DNA from: Hymenopus coronatus
Lineage: Eukaryota > Arthropoda > Insecta > Mantodea > Hymenopodidae
Length of the DNA stretch: 64,000 nucleotides
Assembly: GCA_030762935.1 (NCBI GenBank)
Contig: CM060883.1
Span: 92,853,501 to 92,917,500, forward strand
Direction: 5' to 3'
Shown here: one piece after another, positions 43,390 to 54,149 of the stretch
How positions within the stretch are numbered: position 1 is the first letter of the stretch
How the letters are laid out: every line of letters begins with the position of its first letter
Notes under the pieces: generated by a model
Database searches by the model: none
Told to the model about the DNA's origin: nothing
Seen by the model: the letters and a program-made list of their open reading frames with translations, nothing else
Made by a program: the position numbers and the translations under genes

Positions 43390-44489
43390 CTGTGCGAAGG
43401 CAGAGAGCGAAGTCCTTTAATCGCAAAGAAGAAGCTATGCGCTTTAACAAGGCCTGGATACCTGTGTTGGAAAGCAAACGTAATGAGACAGCCCACAAAT
43501 GCACGCGGGCCAATCGCAGCATAGAAAGTAACAGGCTCCGCCCACCGGTCATGTATAAAAACGCACTCTCCGCGGCAAGAATTAAGGGGCTGTACGCCGA
43601 ACTCACCGGAGAAGAGGTATTAGAAGACCTGGCTATGTGCGGTTTCAAGGCCATTAGGGCCGTACAGATGCGAAGGCGCAACAGAGATAGGACCCCCTGC
43701 CCATGTTCTTGATAGAATTGCAGGACATACTAGAAAACAGGACAATTCTTGACCTCAGATATTTGGCATACTTTAGAGTTAGGGTAGAAGCTTATAGGTC
43801 GATCGCAGAGCCCAAGCAGTGCTCAGGATGCCAGCACGTTAAGCTAGAATATAGGTCCCCAACCCTGATTTGCGCTAAGTGTACAGGACCCCATTACTCA
43901 GGAACATTCACAGTTCCACCTATTGAACGTAAATTCGTTTTATGTGGCGTTAAGGGCCATGGAGCAACTTGGCGCGGTTGCTCCGCATATTACGCAGCAT
44001 GTGGAAAATCCACGCGTGAGCAGCCTCCTAGACCCCCAAGAGTAGCAAGAACGCAAGCTCTCCCCGAGGCTGCTACACATACAAGCTCAGAGTGGTTCAC
44101 CAGGAATAGTAAAGGCCGAAAACGCGCAGCCCCCATAGAGAACCACTTTGTAGTTAGGGAACCAATCAGGGAAGAGCGACCCCCCCAAACAACCACAAAC
44201 ACCGAAAACAGGTCCCTCAAAACAGGCTGCTGGGCCTCCCCAAGCAGCTAAGTCGCTCACGGAATCGGTAAACCCAGTAGAGGAAGCAGAAAGCTTCAGC
44301 GTGGTAACGGCACAACTCATAAGCACATTGGGTGTGCCCGTAAATGAAGCATCAATGAGAATCACACAAACACTACTGGTCAGGCAGAGCTCTGCGGTTA
44401 GCGGTATGGTGAATAGTATCACAGCATTCAACCTTACCCACGCCCTGTTACACCTGGTAGAATTGCTCGATAAACACGTTCATGGCTAA
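43390..44489 (+). pseudogene. jockey-type LINE ORF1 (gag-like)
   Basis: Plus strand in three frames. The N-terminal gag-like region is at 43,385-43,705 (KGLYAELTGEEVLEDLAMCG, FKAIRAVQMRRRN); then 43,703-44,251 (MFLIELQDILENRTILDLRY; cysteine/histidine series QCSGCQHVK, ICAKCTGPHYS, FVLCGVKGHGATWRGC), matching the three-knuckle layout of jockey gag proteins although some ligands are lost (for example HVKLEY in the first knuckle). The C-terminus is at 44,301-44,489. The stop (44,487-44,489) overlaps the ORF2 ATG at 44,482, the usual arrangement in jockey-like LINEs. Two frameshifts. Confidence 0.85.
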
Positions 44490-47161
44490 TTCGGACACAT
44501 TGAGAACAATCACATGGAATTGCAACGGCATACGCAAATGGTTAAGGATTTAACTGATCTATTACAAACATACTTAATTCACATAGCATTATTAACTGAA
44601 ACCCATATAAATCACAAAGACCGTCTATCCATTCCCGGATACCGTATATACAGAAATGGTCGAGACCGTAGGGGAGGGGGGACTGCGATAGCTACTCACA
44701 CAAACGTAGAACACAACCAGATTAATTTCCCAATATTGACTCACGCTGAAGCAACAGCAATCAAAAATGTTATTAGCAACACTGAAATCGTCATAGTGTC
44801 AGTATACAATCCCCCAGGGGAGGTAGACACAGATGACATTGACAAAATCATGCAACTAGGGCATAGAGTAATTGCAGCAGGAGATTACAATTGTAAACAC
44901 CAAATTTGGAACTGCGCAAACACTAATGCACAAGGAACTAAATTACTAAACTACATAAATAACACAAAGTATCTAATCACAGGCCTAGACGAGTTAACAT
45001 TTGTACAACATATGCCCAAACAAACACCAGACATTCTGGACATTGCACTATTAAATAATATCCCCTTTGACCTGGATATGAAAGTATTGCAGGAGCTGAC
45101 ATCAGACTATCTACCGGTACTCTTGACAGTGAATGCTCCCTTCAGGCCAAAACCAGAACCCTTAAGACACAACTTCAATAAGGTGGACTGGGAAGAGTTC
45201 AAGGTTACGGTAGATCTCTGCCTACCAGAACTCGAAATTAACACGAACGAAGAACAGGACGAAGCGATCCAAAAACTAGAACTGGCCATAAACACAACCA
45301 TTAATACATCCGTGCCCTTAAAAAGAAAATACACGATTAATGCAGATATCCCCAGGATGTAAAAGAGATGCAAAAAGCTAAAAATAAAGCCAGGCGTAAA
45401 TGGCAGAGAACTAGGAATCTAATACATCGAACCGAATATTATCATGCGCGCTAATTAGCAAATAACAGGGCCAGGACCTACATTAGAAATCAATGGAACG
45501 ACACACTCGATAATCTCAACCTCCAACAAAACACAGTATGGCGAATTGCGAAATGTTTAACGCGCACACGCACAAATATACCGCCATTACACATTAATAA
45601 TACCATAGCAGAGACCCCCAGGCTAAGACCGAAGCGTTTGCGGTCACCTTAGAGGAGGTATTTTCTCCCAATCCCGAGAACAGGCAAGACGATTTCATTC
45701 AAGAAGTCGAAGATGAAGCCCAAATCTTAGGTCAGAGAAGAACACACAACAAATTGCGAAAAACAAATGCAGGAGAAATAAGCTGGATTATAAAACACCT
45801 GCCAGCAAGAAAGGCACCAGGCCCAAACAAGATACCAAATGTGGTACTAAAGAATTTGCCCAAAAGGGCAGTAACTCTGCTTGCCAAAATATACAACTAC
45901 ACGCTCGAGCACGACAGGTTTCCACCTGCATGGAAAGAGGCAAAAATCCTACGTTTCCCAAAAGCAAACAAAAATCTAGCACTGCCGATTAACTACAGGC
46001 CGATCAGCCTATGAAATACCATGAGCAAGGTATTAGAAAAAGTGATACTGAAGCGAATAAATTCACACTTGCACAGATAAAATATACTTATCCCTGAACA
46101 GTTCGGATTTCGAGCACATCATTCTACCACGCTACAACTGTTAAGAATGACGGAGCAGATCACCAAAGGATTCAACACAAACAACTCGACAGGTGCCCTC
46201 TATTTAGATATTGAACGTGCCTTCGATAAAGTATGGCATGCAGGACTACTCAGAAAACTTAAAGTCTACGAATTTCCTGACACTGCGATAGCCCTAATTA
46301 GGGACTACCTCTATGAACGTCGATTTCACACCTCAGTAGAGGATGCAGTCTCAAGCTCCAAACAAATCCGAGCAGGAGTTCCACAGGGAAGTATCGTGGG
46401 ACCAACATTGTTCAATTTATACATAAACGACATGCCAGAATTGGTAAGAACCAACAAATACATATACGCAGATGACACTACTATAACCATACAATCCACT
46501 CAGCCACGAATTTCACACTTACGCCTACAAAATGCTTTAGAAGTGGAGAATTAAAGTAAATGCGAGGAAGACTCAGGCTATAGTCTTCACTAAAAGAATA
46601 CAGCACCGTAAAGGCAGAAACATGCTACAACCGCTTAACTACCAAGGCGAAATTATCGAGTGGAAAGATCAAGTGACCTACTTAGGTCTTGTCATGGACC
46701 AAGGCCTAACCTGGAGTAGGCATATAGCTAAGGCCAGAGCCAAGGCTAATGGTCAACTAAATAGACTATATCCCATCATCAATCTCAATAGCCAGTTAAA
46801 ATTAAACATGGGAATTACCCCGGAAAAAACGCTATTAAGAACGATCATTAAGTACGCATCCCCTGTATGGGGATACGCTGCAAAAACGCACATACATAAA
46901 CTACAAACACTCCAGAATAAAATAATTAGAATAATTGCCAAACAACCCCCAGTAGCGCCGGCTTATCTCCTTCATGAGGAGCTAAAACTGCATTCAATTG
47001 AGCAGTTCATACAAAGCCAAAGTTGCAACCTATACAAGCGTAAAGTAAGGAACAATAATGAACTAATACAAGAACTAGGAACCTATGAAGCAGAAAATAA
47101 CAAACACAAGAGACGCTCTCTCTATTTGATAGAACCCTCGGCCTGGGGGAACCCAATTTAA
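44482..47161 (+). pseudogene. jockey-type LINE ORF2 (endonuclease and reverse transcriptase)
   Basis: Start MANSDTLRTITWNCNGIRKW, then a frameshift near 44,545. The endonuclease runs to 45,362: IALLTETHI (catalytic Glu), RRGGGTAIATH, SVYNPPGE, AAGDYNCKHQIWNC, TPDILDIAL and, at the catalytic SDH box, SDYLPV (His replaced by Tyr). RT: ARKAPGPNKIPN, NYRPISL (stop follows), EQFGFRAHHSTTLQLLR, YLDIERAFDKVWHAGLL, AGVPQGSIVGPTLFNLYIND, YIYADDTTI (catalytic box intact), then YLGLVMDQGLTWSRHI and the C-terminal tail to 47,161 (IEPSAWGNPI). At least four frame changes and several stops make it non-functional. Confidence 0.93.
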
Positions 47162-47756
47162 ATGTACAAGAATATTTAGAATAGTAAGAATTCCATAATA
47201 AAATTACACATGAATGTGTCTACGATATTAGTTTGGTGGCCCTTGAAATCCTTGCTTTCTGAGGCAAGGCGGACCCGGGGGTTTGAGGGACCCCCACACT
47301 ACAGCGACCTGGCAGACCACTAACGGACCTTCTCTGGTATATAGCGAATAGAATGTAACTAATAAATGATTAGAATAAGGTTTTATTAAAGGTAAAGCAG
47401 CATTGGGCGTGGCCATCACTGGGATAGGTGAACACTCAGGTAGGCCACGAGAAACCAATGAACTCTCTACTAACTTTCTCTTACAGGGCTGCACACAACT
47501 AATAACTAATGACTTCGCCAGACAGGGCAGCAGTAGTTGTAAAAATATAACTAGCTAAGAATATATACCAAATGAAATATTTTAAATGACTATGTCTTTA
47601 TGTTACAGGACTGCAGACACAATGAAATACACCAACGACATTACGCGAAAGGGCAGCAAATGTTATACTTACTATGTCCTTTTTGTTACAGGCTGCAGAT
47701 ATATACACATGTAATATGTATCTATTTCTCACCACAAATCTTCCAAGGGCGCAATC
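47162..47756 (+). other. probable 3' UTR of the jockey-type LINE, with degenerate internal repeats
   Basis: Non-coding. Three diverged copies of a motif TTACAGG-CTGCA followed by ACxAATxA... and GGGCAGCA occur at 47,481, 47,602 and 47,686. AATAAA-like sequences are present near 47,370. The 3' end of the jockey element cannot be placed exactly. Confidence 0.5.
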
Positions 47757-48009
47757 AGGGCTTCGGTCATGTTTGTGTTCTGGCTCTCACTCTCTCCTGG
47801 CTATGGCCTCTGGCCAGCCATAACACCCGCTATTTGAATCCGCAGGTGCAACAAGCGGTACTGCTGTATTCCTACACCCGAATTCTCTCAGGTGGCGTGG
47901 TTTTTTTAGTAGGTATTGTCAGTTTATGGCGACCCCCACACTTGGCAGTGTTATCCCCTCTGTCACCTGTAGATTGGGTTTTTCCACTCGCCTCGAAAAA
48001 AAAAATCAC
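47757..48009 (+). mobile_element. 5'-truncated R1-type LINE 3' end with poly-A
   Basis: From about 47,835 (TTGAATCCGCAGGTGCAAC) to the A-run at 47,998-48,007, this aligns with the 3' UTR of the element ending at 49,505 (GAATCCGCGGGTGCAATC, GTGG-GGTTTTTTAGTCGGTA, TTTTTCC-CTCC). The next element starts within a few bases, giving a head-to-tail arrangement. Confidence 0.72.
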
Positions 48010-48020
48010 CGAAGCTTGAT

Positions 48021-49505
48021 CTTCGAGCTGTGAAGATGGCTAAGAAGAGACCCCGCAGAACCACCGCTGCAACACCTCCGTCGCCATTGGTCGCGGCAAG
48101 CCCTGCTTCGTCACCGGCCGCCACCGCAATCTCGCCGCAACTGCAGATGCCGCCAACGCCTCCGCCCAGCTCCACGCCGCCGCCACCACGGTTCAGTGCC
48201 GTGGTACGGGGGATCCCTCGGGACCTTTCCACCCGGCATCTGCTCACCGCCGTGCAGTCGCGGTGGCCTTCTTGCTTGAGGGCCACCCGCATATACTGCG
48301 ACCGGGGACCAACGCCGCTTGTTCGTGTGGAGTTGCAGGACCAGGCTGACTTGGAAGCTACCTCGGCGTCAGGGTTTCCATTATTAGGGCGACTTCTGGT
48401 CGTCGAGGCTAGCCGATAAGAACGCCACCGGCACTGCCGATGCTGCTGTGCCTTCGGACACTCAGCTGACGTCTACTCCTCCCCGCCGCGATGCCACTAT
48501 TGTGGTACCACCACCACCACCACCACCACCGAGTGCATTTGGCACGATCTCCGCCGTCGCCGCCGGTTCTGTGCCACCTATCGTGGCACAGGACACTCCA
48601 CCGGGCAAGCCCAGAGCCCTCTCTACCCCAGGAGCAGACCACCAACACCACTCGCCCGGACTACACCAACGCCGACCATCGTCATCGACACCACACCACC
48701 TGGACCCTCGATAGACACAGCGACACGGGACGCCATTCAGGACCTCACGCGGAGATCCTGAACAACGGCGCTCGTTTAGCTGCCCTTGAAGAGCTGTGCA
48801 GTGGCTTCGACGAAAAGCTACAGGACCTTCAAGCTGCCACCACCGCCGCCATCGCTACACTACAGTCCACCACCGCTGAGCTGTCCAGCCGGATAGCCAG
48901 TGTTCAGCCGCAGCCTCAACAGCACCTCCTGCTGCAGAAGCTCCACTCCGCCGAGCGGCCCCACTCCAGGGGCCAATCACTCAACGGTGCTGTTCCAAGA
49001 ACCGGCGCTGAGCTATCCAGCCGGATAGCCAGTGTTCAGCCGTAGCCTCAGCAGGACCTCCAGCCGCAGCAGCTCCACTCCGCCGAGCGGCCGCACTCCA
49101 GCGGCCAATCACACAACAGTGCTGTTCCAAGAACCGGCGCTGAGTCTTGGATTCTTCGCGCACGGTAGTTACGAATGGAGAAGAACCAACACTAACTCCA
49201 ACTCAATCCTTCACCCTCAAATTCCTTCACTCCTCTCCCTGAATATTGCGCGATGACAGTCTGGACCTCGGTCAAGTCTGTCTCCCGTCCCTGATTTCAC
49301 CCCTCTGACTGCACCCTGCAGTCAGATATTACCTTGAATCCGCGGGTGCAATCACGCGGTACCGCCTCTTCTTTCTTCCTTCTAATACCGGTGGAGGGGT
49401 TTTTTAGTCGGTATGCCCACATGGGAGACCCTGACACTCCGGGCTTGCCCGGGTTAGTCCTTAAGGTGGCTTTTTTCCCCTCCACTCGAAAAAAAAAAAA
49501 AAAAA
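48021..49505 (+). mobile_element. R1-type ORF1-only retroelement with poly-A
   Basis: The ORF1 start (MAKKRPRRTTAATPP, 48,036) leads to a gag-like domain (FSAVVRGIPRDLSTRHLLTA, PTPLVRVELQDQ, GRLLVVEASR) ending at 48,419. Then in shifted frames: zinc-knuckle remains CRCCCAFGHSAD and RCHYCG, a (CCA)n expansion (about 48,508-48,530), and a helical segment (LAALEELCSGFDEKLQDLQA) duplicated in part (see 48,875-49,138). The 3' UTR starts about 49,240 and ends with a 17-A tail (49,489-49,505). No endonuclease or RT sequence exists between ORF1 and the 3' UTR, so the element must have depended on another LINE. Confidence 0.75.
48875..49138 (+). repeat. 132-bp in-frame tandem duplication inside ORF1
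   Basis: Two copies of a 132-bp unit (48,875-49,006 and 49,007-49,138) starting GCTGAGCTGTCCAGCCGGAT and GCTGAGCTATCCAGCCGGAT; a third start (GCTGAGTCTTGG) follows at 49,139. 132 is a multiple of three, so the duplication added 44 codons without shifting frame. A stop (TAG) is now present in the second unit. Confidence 0.92.
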
Positions 49506-49519
49506 GAATTCATTCGAAC

Positions 49520-49640
49520 TCTGACCAGCCACCAGATCGCCTGTGAAGGTGCCGAGCGCAGCCCTTGGCGAAACGTCGGCAACTTCAAACCCAATGGACC
49601 ACGGCCTACAAGCCCGGAAATTACTTTCTTTATTCAATAT
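49520..49640 (+). repeat. right terminus of the Penelope-like structure
   Basis: CGCCTGTGAAGGTGCCGAGC ... CCTTGGCGAAACGTCGGCAA then CAATGGACCACGGCC and CCCGGAAATTACTTTCTTTA. This is the inverse of the left terminus at 41,034-41,110. GCCGAG and CTTGGC can form a 6-bp stem directly before GAAAC, as in hammerhead helix II, but the CTGANGA core is not intact here. Confidence 0.85.
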
Positions 49641-50829
49641 ATTTAGTGCTTTAAACTTTAAAAGTACATACTATCATGCAGATTATATGTTTCCAACAAA
49701 TGAAACTTGGAAATAAATAATTACATTGCTTAAGGAAGCTTTTCTTTTAATTCTCTGGGAAACTTAATTTTTGGTGTTTAGTCCCTTGTAAGATTCCCCG
49801 TTCATATCTTGATAGAAAATTAACATGAGCTGGACATGTAAATCATATCTGCGACAAAATTAGTAAATCCGAGTTATTTTAAAAGTATCTTACATCGAAA
49901 GGTGCTCAAACGATTTATTGTGGGGTTTTGTACGAGTATATATGGACATTTACTGTATGAGATGGCTGTACTACGGCAATACATGTGAGAAGATTATTTA
50001 GAATGCAAAGAAACGGCAGGCGGATTTATTTTCAATACGAGATCATTAAATCGTGTAAGGAAATATTTAACGATAAACAAATATCAACATTATATTCAAT
50101 AGGTATGGGTATAGATATATTCATACAAATATTTTCTTCACATTCCATAACACATAAAGGTGTTTTGTTTTAGATATTCGAAATTTCAACAGTGTGAGCT
50201 AACCGCATTAGCTTAAGCTCTAATATGTCTAATGTAGTCGGGCGATTAGCAACAATAAACTGACACACTTTTATGTTTTGTTGATCAGTTGTATTAGGGA
50301 ATAGAGAGTGAGCAATATTTGCACTGAGAGCAATATTTACCAACTTGCCGCAATTCTTCATTTTCATACAGAGTCCATGAACTAATCGTTTCATTCACAC
50401 CAGCGTCTGAAAAACACAAATCAGTTGGAGAATTTATTCCCGCGCTGGTTGTTCTCATGGTAGCTCAGTGGTTCAAATCCCGTCTGTGGCATTGGGGTTT
50501 CCCGTCTGACTCTACCTCTTCAGGTAATTAGTCTATTAAAGAAAATAAATATTGCAATACTATACCCATTGACGAATGTTGTAAACTTGTACCTGTCATA
50601 TACACTGGCTTATGACATAAAAACATGAAAAGATTTAATCTCTTGCAGTTGTATGCATTAATGACGAACATTACGCCCATGAGTATGTGTTATTATGTAA
50701 AGGATTAAACTCACAACGTTAAGTTAAATATACAGTTTTCTCTTCACACGAGACTACTGGGCAATAACCATTAGCACACAAAGACGAATCTGTACTAGAG
50801 GCAACGCAGTAAAATGTTTCCCGGAGACA
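49641..50829. other. largely unannotated sequence with a weak SINE-like trace
   Basis: Around 50,450-50,500 CATGGTAGCTCAGTGGTTCA then AATCCCGTCTGTGGCA looks like a tRNA-derived box A fused to box B by deletion. The rest shows no motif. Confidence 0.35.
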
Positions 50830-51646
50830 CTGCTTGCAAGGCAGTAAGTGACCAGTAAGTGACAGCAGCGAGGCAAGAAGAGTGGGGAAGGGTCATCATG
50901 TTCTCAAAAATACTATATCTCGACTTGCAAGGCGAGAAGGGACCAGTAAGTGACAGCAGCGAGTCAAGGAGAGTGTAGAAGGGTCATCATGTTCTCAAAA
51001 ATACTATATCTCGACTTGCAAGGCGAGAAGGGACCAATAAGTGGCAGCAGCGAGGCAAGAAGGGTGGGGAAGGGTCATCATGTTCTCAAAAGTACTGTAT
51101 CTCGACTTGCAAGGCGAGAAGGGACCAGTAAGTGACAGCAGCGAGGCAAGGAGAGCAGGAAAGTGTCATCATGTTCTCAAAAATACTATATCTGGACTTG
51201 CTAGGCGAGAAGGGACCAGTAAGTGGCAGCAGTGAGGCAAGAAGAGTGGGGAAGGGTCATCATGTTCTCAAAAATACTGTATCTCGACTTGCAAGGCGAG
51301 AAAGGACCAGTAACTGGCAGCAGCGAGGCAAGAAGAGTGGGGAAGGGTCATCAAGTTCTCAAAAATACTGTATCTGGATTTGCAAGGCGAGAAGGGACCA
51401 GTAAGTGGCAGCAGCGAGGAAAGAAGAGTGAGGAAGGGTCATCATGTTCTGAAAAATATTGTATCTCGACTTGCAAGGCGAGAAGGGACCAGTAAGTGGC
51501 AGCAGCGAGGAAAGAAGAGTGAGGAAGGGTCACCATGTTCTGAAAAATATTGTATCTCGACTTGCAAGGCGAGAAGGGACCAGTAAGTGGCAGCAGCGAG
51601 GCAAGAAGGGTGGGGAAGGCTCATCATGTTCTCAAAAATACTATAA
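50830..51646. repeat. 91-bp satellite array, about nine copies
   Basis: Units such as GCAAGGCGAGAAGGGACCAG ... GGTCATCATGTTCTCAAAAA ... CTCGACTTGCAAGGCGAG repeat at 91-bp spacing. The reading-frame starts at 50,950, 51,041, 51,132 and 51,223 show the period directly. Unit identity is high, roughly 90 percent or more by eye. Each unit contains an 18-bp near-palindrome CTCGACTTGCAAGGCGAG. Flanks are unique. Open frames within the array follow from the absence of stops in most frames. Confidence 0.95.
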
Positions 51647-51854
51647 ATGTATTTTATGATAAGAAGTTAGACTTTGTACATCATTGGTTGTTTCCATGTT
51701 AGTAAAAGTCGCTGTTAGTAGCCTTATTTGCTGCAGAATTTATTATTGCAAAGGCTTTTCATTAATCAAAGCAAACAGGTGTATGTGTGCAAAATATGTG
51801 AATAGTACAATATCGAAGCACGCGCTAGAAGAACCAAATGGAGTTTTATTTATG
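51647..51854. other. unannotated sequence
   Basis: No motif recognised between satellite and SINE. Confidence 0.35.
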
Positions 51855-52060
51855 GACGCTCTGTAATGACTCAGCGTCCCATTTCATATTGGCGTGAAAT
51901 ATCGCGCCAGTGTTGAGGTTCTTTTACGTGCTGTAAATCTACGACACCAGCCCAGCGGCTTTAATTTTCTTCCGAAGCTAGCTAGCCATGCGAAGGAACT
52001 TTTACACTCGAAAAATTGATCGTATATGAACTCGCGACCTTGGTTATTTTCATATTACCC
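51855..52060 (-). mobile_element. tRNA-derived SINE, family B, copy 2 (5'-damaged)
   Basis: The minus strand contains CCAAGGTCGCGAGTTCA (box B region), GTGTCGTAGATTTACAGCAC, GTAAAAGAACCTCAA and TGGGACGCTGAG, in the same order as copy 1 at 15,777. Box A is not recognisable and the poly-A is short. Confidence 0.8.
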
Positions 52061-52433
52061 GTAGAGCAGGGAGGGCGGCAAGCATTATTATGCAAGAATA
52101 TCAAAATATATTTACATATATCTTTTCGATATCCATTAAGGAACGCATTGTTTAAGGATTCAAATGTTTTGAATAGAAAGTTTGCCTACATAAGTTAAAC
52201 CTCATTGTTTAATTTGCAGAACTTTGATTAGCAATTTAAACTGCATTTGGTTATTACACGTCGGTAACGGTATATAACGGTGCTTGCAACAATAAAACGT
52301 TTGATATCATATACACATTGATGAGAACTTAACTGTTCTTAATCCCCACCATTCATTTAATGCAAAATTGTGACTCCCCTAGAGTATAATTATGTAACAG
52401 TCAGTTGCAATACGAGTTCTCGTTAAATGCTAC
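52061..52433. other. unannotated sequence
   Basis: No motif recognised. Confidence 0.35.
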
Positions 52434-53496
52434 CAGTGGCAGCTCCTGGATTAAAATTTAAGTGTTCACAAAATCAGCAATTTACCACCTCCGCAGCCGT
52501 TGCAACTACTGCTACCGCCGTCGCCGCAACACAAATCCAGTAATATTAGAAACAATGATAGTGGCTAATAACAAGAATTATAAATGTGTTACACAAATCC
52601 TCACCCACCAAGTGTTGTAAAGATATTGAATTTCTTAGTCTCCGAGAGTTAACAGCAATATGAGGTGATGAAGGGGTGCAGTTCATGTGAAGAGTGGTAT
52701 TTGCAGTGAATAATATTTACATTGTTTGAATTACGCAATTAACACCAAATTTATTTGTACAGAAATTCCATGCGCCGTGTTTTCAAATGTGCAAACTTTT
52801 CTATCACTCGGTGATTAAAGACTTTTATGGTGTTGACCAGTTTTTTCTCAATAGCAAGCATTGCCAAGTCGGTCTTCACCCATCGTATTCCTAGTAAAGG
52901 TTTTAATTCTTTTTATTGTGGAAAAGCATATTTCTGGTTCTGACGTAGTCAATGTCGTAGTGATAACACTCTTCAGTAGCTCGGTTAGTTGCGGAAAAGT
53001 TCCTTCGTTGAGGTTATTTTCTGTTTTGAACTGCTTAACTATCTCTTAAGCTTAACTCTCGCTTAAAATGCAAATTACTAAGAAAAATAGCGCGTCTCAC
53101 AGAGACTGCACTCCTGGATAGTTTCAATAAATCTCAAAGATAGCAGCACCTCCCGCTGATAAACAGAACCCTGGAGTCGTTAATGAGAACGAAAGTGCAC
53201 GATCGCACTGTGCTCATTTCTGGCTGTAAAATTCCAACCTGTTTTGTTGCCCGCGCAAGCGCAGAGCTGCTAAAGGTTAGTTATACGCTAGCACACGAGG
53301 CCTGTGCTAAAAGCGTTGTTGTCACATACTCAGGTTCTCGGCTGTGTTCAACCTGAAGAGCAGAGTGCGGTATATTTAAACAAGTGGCACCGGATAGCGC
53401 ATTTTATTACATGTTTCCTGAAAGAGAAAAAGAAGATCCACTAAGAAATAATGGAGGTTCACGTGCTCTTGTGCTCCTACACAGCAGCCGCCGCTG
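52434..53496 (-). mobile_element. defective hAT transposon, copy B (both termini present)
   Basis: 1,063 bp with CAGTGGCAGCTCCTGG at the left end and, inverted, CAGCGGCGGCTGCTG at the right end. Matches copy A (4747-5592) in inverted orientation over 52,636-53,496. The minus-strand coding remnant at about 53,045-52,780 is the hAT-C domain (TSEPEICFSTIKRIKTF, RNTMGEDRL) with the same frame break after RL as copy A. The candidate 8-bp flanks (AATGCTAC and GCTATTAC) match poorly, so no target duplication is claimed. Confidence 0.85.
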
Positions 53497-53846
53497 GCTA
53501 TTACTTACCTATACCCCCGCCGCTGAATCCTTGCACTTGACAGTTCGGGTGATTTCGCGCAAGGTTGGCTATGCTACCGTTGCGACGTTTCCAGAGTAAC
53601 TAGGAAACAACAACAGCTGATTATAAATGTCCCTATTGTGTGTAACGACGAATATAAGCAGTGTACATAATAAATGAAGGCCGATGAATAATGAAACTAA
53701 TTCGTTATTATTAATGTTAACTGAAAATAACAGTGGTACTGTAACGCATGTAACATACATTAGGTATTTACGGCAATATAGAACAGATTAATACAAAATA
53801 ACCCGTTACAATGAGAAAAATGCATAACAAAATGATTTTCACCCAT
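53497..53846. other. unannotated sequence
   Basis: No motif recognised. Confidence 0.35.
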
Positions 53847-54033
53847 TTAGAATTTGAATGGCGCAGTTCCATCCAAGTCTTCGTCATCATCATTCTGGAA
53901 AGAATCATCGTCATTGTCATCATCAACATCGTCGTCGTCACCAACACATGTCATTAGTGGTTCACATTCACTGATGATTCCATCTAATTCCTGTGCTTTT
54001 TGTATTATTTTGTGAACATGATTCACTTAAAAT
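53847..54033 (-). CDS. possible C-terminal exon with acidic tail
   Basis: Minus-strand frame of about 60 codons: VNHVHKIIQKAQELDGIISE, then a strongly acidic run (GDDDDVDDDNDDDSFQNDDD) and DLDGTAPFKF before TAA at 53,849-53,847. It is closed upstream by a stop next to a palindromic insertion. A divergent first exon is conceivable (ATGGAAGAA/GTAAGT on the minus strand at about 54,158), but no acceptor was identified. The acidic run is also what a GAT/GAC repeat would produce, so coding status is uncertain. Confidence 0.25.
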
Positions 54034-54135
54034 AAGAACTATAGCTTTCCTGGCGACGTGTTAATTCAAAATCTTCTCGGGCTTCTAGCCAGGTAATAAA
54101 AACCTGGCTAGAAGCCCGAGAAGATTTTGAATTAA
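54030..54135. mobile_element. 106-bp insertion ending in a perfect palindrome, 12-bp target duplication
   Basis: Arms of 34 bp (54,061-54,094 and 54,102-54,135) are exact inverses (TTAATTCAAAATCTTCTCGG ...) around a 7-nt spacer. The 12-bp sequence ATGATTCACTTA lies on both sides (54,018-54,029 and 54,136-54,147). The arm sequence is shared with the Penelope-type end at 7486-7514, so the insertion is probably a very short, inverted pair of Penelope-like termini. Confidence 0.85.
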
Positions 54136-54149
54136 ATGATTCACTTACT

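Noticed and set aside
50950..51659. Series of 60-90-codon frames repeating at 91 bp
   Set aside because: The period is not a multiple of three and the frames simply rotate through the satellite units.
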